Shown here in pieces: positions 17,968 through 24,872 of a DNA stretch of 64,000 bases. The position numbers and the translations under genes were made by a program. The notes under the pieces were generated by a model that saw nothing but the letters and a program-made list of their open reading frames with translations, was not told where the DNA came from and ran no database searches. Positions within the stretch are counted from its first letter, which is position 1, and each line of letters begins with the position of its first letter. Source of the DNA: Clostridium aquiflavi (GTDB lineage Bacteria > Bacillota > Clostridia > Clostridiales > Clostridiaceae); assembly GCF_031344075.1 (NCBI RefSeq), contig NZ_JAVJAN010000014.1, positions 22,166-86,165 on the forward strand. The letters run 5' to 3'.

Positions 17968-18002
17968 AATTTAATTAGTTCTATATTTTTTCTAAAAGAT
18001 AT

Positions 18003-18611
18003 TTATATATATGATAACTTATATATTAAAAATCTATCTCTACTATCATTTTTAAAATTATCTAATCTTATTTCTTTCTTTATCATAAAAAATGCATATT
18101 GTTCTAAGAAAAATATATAATCATTTGAAGGATAAAAAAGTATAATTTCTATATTTCTTTTATTTTTATATACTGAACCTATAATATTATCTATTACCTT
18201 CATAAAAATTTCTATTGAAAAGGGATTAAAAAAATAAAACTTATTATCTTCTGGTTGAATCTGATATTTTTCTGCTAATGTACAAACAAATTTAATCTTA
18301 CCTTCGTCACCGTTATGCTTTTCTAAATAACATTTTTTATTATTTAAAGCTTGTTTATAAAAATATTTACTCATTTCAATTCCAGTAACTTCACATTTGA
18401 ATAAATAATTTAAGTAAAAATTAAGCCTGCCTTTTCCACATCCGAAATCAACTACTGAATCCGTATTATTTAATTTATATTCTTCACATAATTTATTTAA
18501 AGCTTCATAGGCTGTTGGTTCATATCTATTATAATGTATAGTTGCCTCTTCTAAATCTTGTTTTCCAGCTGTTTTAATATTTAATATATTTTCATAATAT
18601 TGTTCTTCCAT
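18003..18611 (-). CDS. Class I SAM-dependent methyltransferase
   Basis: A 202-residue soluble protein. Motif I VVDFGCGKGRLNFYL (~53-67) binds S-adenosylmethionine, followed by an acidic residue in VTGIEMS (~77). FFNPFSIEIF (~128) stands where motif IV sits. The target is unknown; small methyltransferases of this shape act on small molecules, RNA or proteins. It is 22 bases downstream of yjdF on the same strand, so it is likely co-transcribed with yjdF and under the same upstream RNA element. Confidence 0.8.
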   Translation of the reverse strand: MEEQYYENILNIKTAGKQDLEEATIHYNRYEPTAYEALNKLCEEYKLNNTDSVVDFGCGKGRLNFYLNYLFKCEVTGIEMSKYFYKQALNNKKCYLEKHNGDEGKIKFVCTLAEKYQIQPEDNKFYFFNPFSIEIFMKVIDNIIGSVYKNKRNIEIILFYPSNDYIFFLEQYAFFMIKKEIRLDNFKNDSRDRFLIYKLSYI

Positions 18612-18633
18612 ATAATATCCTCTTATTAAATGA

Positions 18634-19053
18634 CTAATGTCCCTTATGTTTTTCTTTGCGTTTATCTTTCTTCATTTTATACTGTTTTCTTTCTTCTGCT
18701 TCCTTTTTTTCTTTGCTTCTCTTCCTACCTTCTATCTTATTAGCTTCATGTTGCTTTTTTAAGGCTATTTGTGCTTTCGTTCCAATCCCCTTGTTTTCTA
18801 ACTGTTTTTTTATTAGTCGTTGTTCCCTCTTAGGATTCACACGCTTTATTAAAAACTTTTTCTCTTCAAATTCCTGTTTAATAAAACTCAATTTGTAATA
18901 ATTGTTTAATACAAATTCAAAAACTTCTGCATCCTTTGGTTCTGCACCAAAAATTATTTTACTAACTTTGTAGTATTCCCCTTCTTGAATTTCAAAAATT
19001 CCTATCCAAAAAGGTTCGTTGAAAAAAACTGTTAGTTTAACTGATGTTAACAT
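18634..19053 (-). CDS. yjdF: YjdF family protein (DUF2992)
   Basis: A 139-residue protein. The globular part at the N-terminus (VKLTVFFNEPFWIGIFEI, ~5-22; FGAEPKDAEVFEFVL, ~35-50) matches the YjdF/DUF2992 family. The C-terminal third is highly basic and lysine-rich, with RxxxxKKxxE repeats, probably a nucleic-acid-binding coil. The start at 19053 follows AGGAGGAG; the longer frame to 19098 overlaps the ribosome site and is not used. The function is unknown. The gene is known for being preceded by the yjdF RNA, and that RNA is seen here. Confidence 0.85.
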   Translation of the reverse strand: MLTSVKLTVFFNEPFWIGIFEIQEGEYYKVSKIIFGAEPKDAEVFEFVLNNYYKLSFIKQEFEEKKFLIKRVNPKREQRLIKKQLENKGIGTKAQIALKKQHEANKIEGRKRSKEKKEAEERKQYKMKKDKRKEKHKGH

Positions 19054-19061
19054 AAATTTCT

Positions 19062-19172
19062 CCTCCTGAAAATAAAAAATTCTCAAGAGAATGGACAACC
19101 CAGGAGGGCAGGTTACTGCTATATATTTATATAGGTTCTGACTACCAACAGAACTGTGTTTTTATCTCTCAT
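19062..19172 (-). ncRNA. yjdF-type riboswitch
   Basis: On the minus strand the leader reads ACACAGTTCTGTTGGTAGTC, a repeat-paired arm with AGAACC, then AGCAGTAACCTGCCCTCCTG and GGTTGTCC. I recognise this as the yjdF motif RNA, which lies before yjdF genes and has been reported to bind azaaromatic compounds. CCCTCCTGG (19101-19109) is complementary to the AGGAGGAG ribosome site of yjdF (about 19060-19067). This suggests translational control by hiding that site. Confidence 0.82.
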
Positions 19173-19307
19173 TTAATATTATACCTAATTTATATAAAAT
19201 GATAAACATTTTATATAATAAATAACTTTGACTAAAGACACTTTTTTATAAGTATATATTCTATATGTACCAATTTATTTCTACTTGATTCTTTTATAAC
19301 AATTTTT

Positions 19308-20711
19308 CTATTGTGGTATTAAAATATATCTTAAAACAAATAGTGCTGCTAAGATATACATAAGAGGATGAACCTCTTTTCTTTTACCTGCAACCAACTT
19401 AACTATTGGATAAGTAATTATACCCCAAGCTATTCCATTAGCTATTGAGTAACTAAAAGGCATCATAACTATAGTAAAGAAAGCTGGTATAGCTTCATCT
19501 AGTGTTGAAAAATCAACCTTTGTTATTGTTTGAATCATTAAAATACCTATAAGAATTAAAACTGGTGCAGTAGCTTGTGCAGGTATTATCCCAACTAAAC
19601 CAGAAAAGAATAAAGTTAAAGCTGTAAATATACTTACCACTACAGCTGTTAAACCTGACCTCCCTCCCTCTGCAATTCCAGCAGTTGATTCAATATACAC
19701 TGAGATAGTAGGAAGTCCAAAACATGCACTAAGAGTGGTTGAAAAGGAATCTACTATAAGAGCTTTATTCATATTTTTAGGTGTTCCATTTTCATCTATC
19801 ATATTTGCCTTCTGCGAAGTACCTACCAAAGTTCCTATAGTATCAAACATATCCACTAATGAAAATGTTAAAATAACCATTACCACAGCTGTTATTGCTC
19901 CTACAGCCCCAGCCCCATTATGAGATACAAGACCACTAAAGTCCATCTTCATAAATGTTGGTGCCAAAGATGGAGGAAGTGAGAATATTTTTACATTAGC
20001 TAAATTTGTTATACCCATAGGAATTCCAATAAGGGTAGTTGCAGCTATGCCTATAATCATATACCCCTTAATATTTTTTACCATTAAAATTACCATTATG
20101 AAAATTCCTATAATAGTAAGTAAAATTCCCTTTTGAGTAAAGTCTCCAAATTGCATTAAAGTTCCTGGATTTGCTATTACTATTCCCCCATTTTTAAGTC
20201 CTATTAAAGCTATGAATAGTCCTATACCGGAAGTCATTGCGATTTTTAAATTTTGAGGCAAGGAATTTACTATTAACTGTCTTAAAGATGTTACTGTACA
20301 TATTATGAATACAATACCTGATATAAATACAGCTGCCACCGCTTGTTGCCAGGTAAATCCCATGGTTAAACATACTCCATAAGTGAAGAACGCTACAAGT
20401 CCCATACCTGGTCCTAGCACATATGGAAGGTTAGAATATAACCCCATAAATAATGTAGTTATTGTAAAAATAACACAAGTAGCTGTAAATATAGCACCTA
20501 CTACAGGGTCATTTATTATACTTAAATTATTAGCTGCATCTCCTAAGGCTCCTTGAGAATTCATACCAGCTTCCTTAAGAATATTTGGAATAACTAATAT
20601 GGCGTAGGCTATAGTTATAAAACTTGTTATTCCAGCTAAAATTTCTGTTTTAGTTGTTGTGCCATTTTCCTTTAACTTAAATAATTTTTCGAGAATTCCT
20701 TTATTATTCAT
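19308..20711 (-). CDS. pbuG: AzgA-type guanine/hypoxanthine permease (PbuG-like)
   Basis: A 467-residue membrane transporter of the AzgA branch of NCS2. It starts KLFKLKENGTTTKTEILAGI, the family's entry motif. PGMGLVAFFTYGVCLTMGFTWQQA (given by PGMGLVAFF, ~100) is the substrate-site segment, GIGLFIALIGLKNGGI follows at ~160, and SFSTTLSACFGLPTISVYIES lies at ~325 (given by FGLPTISVYIES). Gram-positive homologues (PbuG/PbuO) import hypoxanthine and guanine. The guanine-class riboswitch at 20823-20885 supports this substrate directly. AGGAGGAG precedes the ATG. Confidence 0.92.
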   Translation of the reverse strand: MNNKGILEKLFKLKENGTTTKTEILAGITSFITIAYAILVIPNILKEAGMNSQGALGDAANNLSIINDPVVGAIFTATCVIFTITTLFMGLYSNLPYVLGPGMGLVAFFTYGVCLTMGFTWQQAVAAVFISGIVFIICTVTSLRQLIVNSLPQNLKIAMTSGIGLFIALIGLKNGGIVIANPGTLMQFGDFTQKGILLTIIGIFIMVILMVKNIKGYMIIGIAATTLIGIPMGITNLANVKIFSLPPSLAPTFMKMDFSGLVSHNGAGAVGAITAVVMVILTFSLVDMFDTIGTLVGTSQKANMIDENGTPKNMNKALIVDSFSTTLSACFGLPTISVYIESTAGIAEGGRSGLTAVVVSIFTALTLFFSGLVGIIPAQATAPVLILIGILMIQTITKVDFSTLDEAIPAFFTIVMMPFSYSIANGIAWGIITYPIVKLVAGKRKEVHPLMYILAALFVLRYILIPQ

Positions 20712-20734
20712 ACTCTCCTCCTAAAAATAAATAT

Positions 20735-20775
20735 AAAAAAGCTACCATTGGATATAGGTAAATCCAATGGTAGCT
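20735..20775 (-). terminator. Expression-platform terminator of the purine riboswitch
   Basis: On the minus strand AGCTACCATTGGAT and ATCCAATGGTAGCT form a perfect 14-bp stem with an 8-base loop, followed by TTTTTT. It lies between the aptamer and the permease start. Confidence 0.93.
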
Positions 20776-20822
20776 ACAGCTTCTAATTTTATATAGAATA
20801 TTGTATAGCAAAAACGGATTAA

Positions 20823-20885
20823 CCCATAGCTAAGAAGTTTACGGCTTCTTGTAGAAACTCTTTGCCCAATTGCAAAAATTATATG
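20823..20885 (-). ncRNA. Purine (guanine-class) riboswitch aptamer
   Basis: On the minus strand the order is CCATATAAT (P1, J1/2), TTTGC..GCAAA (P2), GTTTCTAC (J2/3), AGAAG-CCGTAAA-CTTCT (P3 with conserved L3) and GCTATGG (J3/1, P1). CCATA pairs with TATGG. The specificity base before TATG is C, which marks guanine/hypoxanthine rather than adenine recognition. Ligand binding should favour the terminator at 20735-20775 and shut off the permease. Confidence 0.94.
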
Positions 20886-20907
20886 GATATCATTAAATTA
20901 TAAATTT

Positions 20908-20935
20908 ATTATAACAGAGAATTTTCTAAATGCAA
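20908..20935 (-). promoter_or_regulatory. Promoter of the purine riboswitch unit
   Basis: On the minus strand TTGCAT (20935-20930), 16-bp spacer, TATAAT (20913-20908), about 22 bases upstream of the aptamer. Confidence 0.7.
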
Positions 20936-20982
20936 CGGTATTATTTCCCACGATTCAACAAATTTAGATTTCATTTTAAATG

Positions 20983-21019
20983 AAAAACCACCATTGAATA
21001 TAGATAAATTCACTGGTGG
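20983..21019 (-). terminator. Terminator of the MBL-fold gene, near-copy of the riboswitch terminator
   Basis: On the minus strand CCACCAGTGAAT and ATTCAATGGTGG (one mismatch) flank the loop TTATCTAT and are followed by TTTTT. By eye, about 27 of 34 positions match the riboswitch terminator at 20740-20775, including the loop (TTACCTAT there). Confidence 0.75.
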
Positions 21020-21112
21020 CTACAATTCTACTTTATTTGTTTATACTACTGGTCTATTACATGATATTCACTAATCCTATTAAATAATTATTTTCTATCT
21101 TTATAATTTTCT

Positions 21113-21997
21113 TTAATATAAATCCGCTGTAGGTTTTTCCTTAACTTCACCAGTTTTCTTATTTCCTTCTATAAATACATTTATATCTTCCATATTACAT
21201 TCTGATAGTTCTTCATCTCTAACCTTATTTATTTTTGATATAGTCTTTTCTAAATCAGTAGATTCCCCTACCAAATCTCCGATTTCCTTTATATATCTTA
21301 TGAAAACCTTAAACTCTTCATTGGTATATTTAGAATGATGAGATGGTATATAATATTTCGATCCATAAGAAATAAGCTTATCTAAAAGTGGATATAGCTT
21401 TTCTCTTGAATAACTCCATGGCCCATTATACATATCTAAATACATCGCATCTCCCATAAATGTTACCTTTTCTTCTACTACATTTACTAAGCAGCAATCT
21501 TTTGAATGGTCAGCATTTATATATTCTACCATTACTGTTACTCCCCCTAAATCTATCCCTATGTTTCCATCAAATATAATATCTGCATTTGCTACTTCTA
21601 TATTTCTATCATTATTTGGATGCTCTATTTTTATATGTTGTTCACAAAATTCTATTTCTTGTCCATTTTCTACTCTCTCCCTAATAGCCTTATCAGTCCA
21701 TTCTAATCCTTTCATCCATTCTAATTTTTCATTAGACTTTTTATGTACTATATTAATTAAATTCATAGTTTTCATTCCCAAAACATGATCCCAATGCCAG
21801 TGAGTTAAAACTAAATATTTAACCTTTGGTATATCTAATTCCTGTACATAATTCAAAAACTTTTCTGCATGATCTTTTGAGTTACCACCATCAATCACTA
21901 ATGAATACGAATCTCCTACTACTAATCCTAAAACTGGTCTATCCCCTTCTTGTTCAAAATCCATATAATAAACTCTATCTGTTAATTTATTAAACAT
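21113..21997 (-). CDS. MBL-fold metallo-hydrolase
   Basis: A 294-residue cytoplasmic hydrolase. The metal-binding signature HWHWDH (HxHxDH, in LTHWHWDHVLGM, ~61-72), the second-shell DHSKDCC (~163), TFMGDAMY (Asp ligand, ~180) and IPSHHSKY (~217) are all present, so a di-metal site should form. The C-terminal ~70 residues are charged and variable. The substrate is unknown; the family covers lactonases, glyoxalase II-like enzymes and others. AAGGAGG precedes the ATG. It is monocistronic with its own terminator at 20983. Confidence 0.85.
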   Translation of the reverse strand: MFNKLTDRVYYMDFEQEGDRPVLGLVVGDSYSLVIDGGNSKDHAEKFLNYVQELDIPKVKYLVLTHWHWDHVLGMKTMNLINIVHKKSNEKLEWMKGLEWTDKAIRERVENGQEIEFCEQHIKIEHPNNDRNIEVANADIIFDGNIGIDLGGVTVMVEYINADHSKDCCLVNVVEEKVTFMGDAMYLDMYNGPWSYSREKLYPLLDKLISYGSKYYIPSHHSKYTNEEFKVFIRYIKEIGDLVGESTDLEKTISKINKVRDEELSECNMEDINVFIEGNKKTGEVKEKPTADLY

Positions 21998-22345
21998 CTT
22001 ATTTCCTCCTTCTATATCCTTGTCTTTTTTACATTACTATCATAATTACATATATATGATAAGCTCAATTACAAAATCGTTTATAGCATTGTTTAAAAGG
22101 AACTAATGAAGATCATAGCATTAAATAGAGTTAAAAAAAAGCAATATTAGTATTAGTTATTTCAACGATAATAATATCCATAGAAAATAGATTTTTTCAA
22201 TTTTCTTAAATAGTAATATTAAATCCTTTGATATTACTATTTAAGTTGACTAATCCATATAAGTTATTTTATACTTTTATTGGAATAATAAGTATCTGTA
22301 AATATATTATTGAAATTGTAACTAAATACAAAAGGAGATTATTTA
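21998..22345. other. Divergent intergenic region
   Basis: A gap of 348 bases between the MBL-fold gene and the gene at 22346. It holds a perfect 12-bp inverted repeat, AAATAGTAATAT (22208-22219) with ATATTACTATTT (22231-22242), immediately before the promoter at 22246. The remainder shows no reading frame. Confidence 0.55.
22208..22275 (+). promoter_or_regulatory. Promoter with adjacent inverted repeat, for the gene at 22346
   Basis: TTGACT (22246-22251), 18-bp spacer, TATACT (22270-22275). The inverted repeat at 22208-22242 ends four bases before the -35 box, a position that suits an operator or activator site; it could instead be an upstream terminator. Confidence 0.5.
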
Positions 22346-23560
22346 ATGGGTTTTATACGCAACTTATTCAAAGGAAAAAAAGACAAAAATCATATGGATT
22401 CAAATAATTTTTATAATACTCAAGAAAATGAAAATGCTTTAAATAATTCTGATTTAACAAATGAAGAAAAAGTACTTAATATACTGATTAATTCTGTTGA
22501 AAATAGTGTACTAGAATCTAATTCATTATTTATAACAGATATAAAGTTAAAAATAGAAGTACATGTTCCTCAAGCTACTGAAAATATGGCACAAGTTATA
22601 TTTGTGTTAAAACATAATTTATTTAATGAAGAGTTTGTTGAATCATCAGCAGGTGTTGGAAATACTACAGATATAGCATTACAACAGGCAACTGCCAGCT
22701 TCTGTTTTTCTGCTTTATGTGGTATAACACATGCTTTAAAGGATGAATATGGACAAGACTTTGAAAGTAAATTTAACAAAAAGATAAGTAAATTCAAACT
22801 ATATAAAAGCTGCATATCATCTCAAGGTAAAAAGAAAGTTCAACAAAATCCTATAGATTATTGGGAAGTTATTAATAATGAAATAAAAAATAGATTAGGC
22901 ATCAAACCAGTATACTGGGTAAAAATATATCTTAGCAAAACTGCTAATTCAGTTAACTGTGAATGTCGAATAAATGGAATAGTAAGTAACAACATTACTA
23001 AAATATTAAATAAAATTGCAGAAGAATGGGATGTAGAAACTACTTTATATTCAGAAAAGCAATTCTTTGTTTTGATACAAGCTAAGGAAACCTACACTCA
23101 ATACAAATTCAGCAAAGAACAAGTCATTCACAATACACTAAAAGCATTAGATTTGTTTAAATTATGTGATACAAACGAAAAATATGAAAATTTATATTAT
23201 CAGTTCATAAAAATGTGTAATGATCCATCTTTAGCATGTGACTTATTTAACTTTATTCCAGAGATATTCTGTAAATTTATCTTTCCTGAAGTACAATATG
23301 CTGAGAATATGACACTATGTAGTAGCATCGAAAATGTTACTTTATTTAAAGATCAGCTTACTTCTTATAACTGGATATATCAAACTATTGATAATCAAAT
23401 AAGAAGAGGTTGTTTTAATAATGATGAATTTAGAAATATTGTAACCTGCAGTGCTTCATTTAACGCTATAAACAAAGCTCTTAATGATGGAAGTAAAATA
23501 GAAGATTTACTTATGTGTCCTTTATCTTTTAATATTTGTGAAGATTACATTATTTCATAA
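22346..23560 (+). CDS. Hypothetical protein, possibly DUF6348-like
   Basis: A 404-residue soluble protein that I do not recognise with certainty. It begins with a basic, amphipathic segment (MGFIRNLFKGKKDKNH) and a Asn-rich linker. The segment FVLKHNLFNEEFVESSAGVG followed by ADIALQQATASF-like helix (about 83-120) recalls DUF6348 proteins, where a graded-ageing GxGxTxxxA pattern occurs. The rest is mixed helix and strand with several Cys near the C-terminus. No signal peptide or membrane segment. It is monocistronic: own promoter at 22246, AAGGAG ribosome site and terminator at 23595. No functional hint from neighbours. Confidence 0.65.
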   Translation: MGFIRNLFKGKKDKNHMDSNNFYNTQENENALNNSDLTNEEKVLNILINSVENSVLESNSLFITDIKLKIEVHVPQATENMAQVIFVLKHNLFNEEFVESSAGVGNTTDIALQQATASFCFSALCGITHALKDEYGQDFESKFNKKISKFKLYKSCISSQGKKKVQQNPIDYWEVINNEIKNRLGIKPVYWVKIYLSKTANSVNCECRINGIVSNNITKILNKIAEEWDVETTLYSEKQFFVLIQAKETYTQYKFSKEQVIHNTLKALDLFKLCDTNEKYENLYYQFIKMCNDPSLACDLFNFIPEIFCKFIFPEVQYAENMTLCSSIENVTLFKDQLTSYNWIYQTIDNQIRRGCFNNDEFRNIVTCSASFNAINKALNDGSKIEDLLMCPLSFNICEDYIIS

Positions 23561-23594
23561 CTTATTTATTGTAAATTCCTGTACAACCTCAAAC

Positions 23595-23640
23595 AGCAGA
23601 TAGTTTCATGTCAAATCAAAACTATCTGCTGCTTTTATTT
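23595..23640 (+). terminator. Rho-independent terminator
   Basis: AGCAGATAGTTT (23595-23606) and AAACTATCTGCT (23619-23630) form a perfect 12-bp stem, followed by GCTTTTATTT, 35 bases after the stop of the gene at 22346. Confidence 0.85.
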
Positions 23641-23696
23641 AATTACCTTAATATATATAACTTGCTTACAAGAAATTAAAATGTTCCAACATAAAA

Positions 23697-24860
23697 TTAT
23701 TTTTTATCTATCCTTATCTCTTCACCCTTTAATGCTTTTTCAAGTAATTCTGGAAGAAAATTGGGTGAACATGCAAAACTCGGTACTCCAAACTTAGCAA
23801 ACTTATTTGCAAGATCCTTATTGTAATATGGTTCTCCATTATCACTTATTGCAAGAAGACACACAACAGTTACTCCACTTTCTTTAAGATATTTTATCTT
23901 ATTTATTAGTGCACCCTGATTACCCCACTCTTCAAGATCTGATATGAGAAATAAAAGTGTTTTCTTTGGATCTCTTATAAACTGCTCACAATAAACTACT
24001 GATTTATGTATATCAGTACCTCCACCAAGCTGTATTCCAAAAAGCATATCAACAGGATCATCATATTTTTCAGTAAGGTCAACAATACTTGTATCAAATG
24101 CAACAACCCTTGTACTTACAGATGACATTTTTGCAAGAATACATCCCATTACTGTTGAATATAAAATTGATTCTCCCATTGATCCACTCTGATCAATATC
24201 AAGTATTATATTCCATCCATTTGCTTTATTCATATGCTCAAAAAAATACATTTTTTCAGGTATTATTTTATTTAAATCTTTATTGAAATTTTTTAAATTC
24301 CTTCTTATTGTATAGTTAAAATCAAGACTTGATGCTGTTCCTCTTGAAACATGATTCTTTTTGTTTAGTGCTGCAAGAACTGCTTTCTGCACATCATTAT
24401 TTATTCTTTTATTTATATCCTCTACAATATTTTGTATATACTGACGTACACTTTCTTTTGAACGTTCTGGAACCTGGTTTTTGAGTGTTAATAATGTGCA
24501 AGCAAGATTTATATCTGGTGCCATTCCATTTAATACTTCTGGTTCAAGCAAAAGTTGTTTCATTCCTTTTCTTTCTATTGCATCATTTTGAATTACCTTA
24601 ACTATATCCTTGTCAAATATTTTTCTTATGTCTCCAAGCCATTTTGAAATCTTAGGAGCAGAAAACCCGTTACCTGCACCGCCATATTTCTCAAGTTCAT
24701 GATTGCTGTTGTCATAAATGGCATCTAATGCATTAGCCATTAGGAGTTCTTCTTTATCAAGTGCTATAATTCCTTTATCTCCAACTATGCTTTTAAATGA
24801 TTCCTCACTTTCTTTTCCAAGAACCATTCTCCACTTTTTTATATTTTCAGTTTTCTCCAA
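23697..24860 (-). CDS. VWA-domain protein (YehP-like)
   Basis: A 387-residue protein, last gene of the five-gene operon. The C-terminal half is a von Willebrand A domain with an intact MIDAS: DIDQSGSMGES (DxSxS, ~218), GGGTDI (Thr, ~276) and the later acidic residue in ISDLEEW (~308). The N-terminal half is helical and conserved in YehP-type proteins. VWA proteins beside MoxR ATPases act as metal-dependent adaptors in AAA+ chaperone-like complexes. The start is TTG at 24860, seven to eight bases after AGGGGGT, which overlaps the stop of the DUF5682 gene; this implies tight translational coupling. Confidence 0.85.
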   Translation of the reverse strand: MEKTENIKKWRMVLGKESEESFKSIVGDKGIIALDKEELLMANALDAIYDNSNHELEKYGGAGNGFSAPKISKWLGDIRKIFDKDIVKVIQNDAIERKGMKQLLLEPEVLNGMAPDINLACTLLTLKNQVPERSKESVRQYIQNIVEDINKRINNDVQKAVLAALNKKNHVSRGTASSLDFNYTIRRNLKNFNKDLNKIIPEKMYFFEHMNKANGWNIILDIDQSGSMGESILYSTVMGCILAKMSSVSTRVVAFDTSIVDLTEKYDDPVDMLFGIQLGGGTDIHKSVVYCEQFIRDPKKTLLFLISDLEEWGNQGALINKIKYLKESGVTVVCLLAISDNGEPYYNKDLANKFAKFGVPSFACSPNFLPELLEKALKGEEIRIDKK

Positions 24861-24872
24861 ACATTCTACCCC

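Larger units (their letters stand above)
17486..18002. other. Intergenic region upstream of the NCS2 permease
   Basis: A gap of 517 bases. It contains the tandem repeat at 17648-17687 and the methyltransferase terminator at 17927-17967. I see no reading frame or aptamer here; in particular there is no purine aptamer core (TTTCTAC...CCGTAAA) on the minus strand. Confidence 0.6.

Noticed and set aside
17486..18002. A purine riboswitch before the NCS2 permease
   Set aside because: The aptamer core present at 20823-20885 has no counterpart here.
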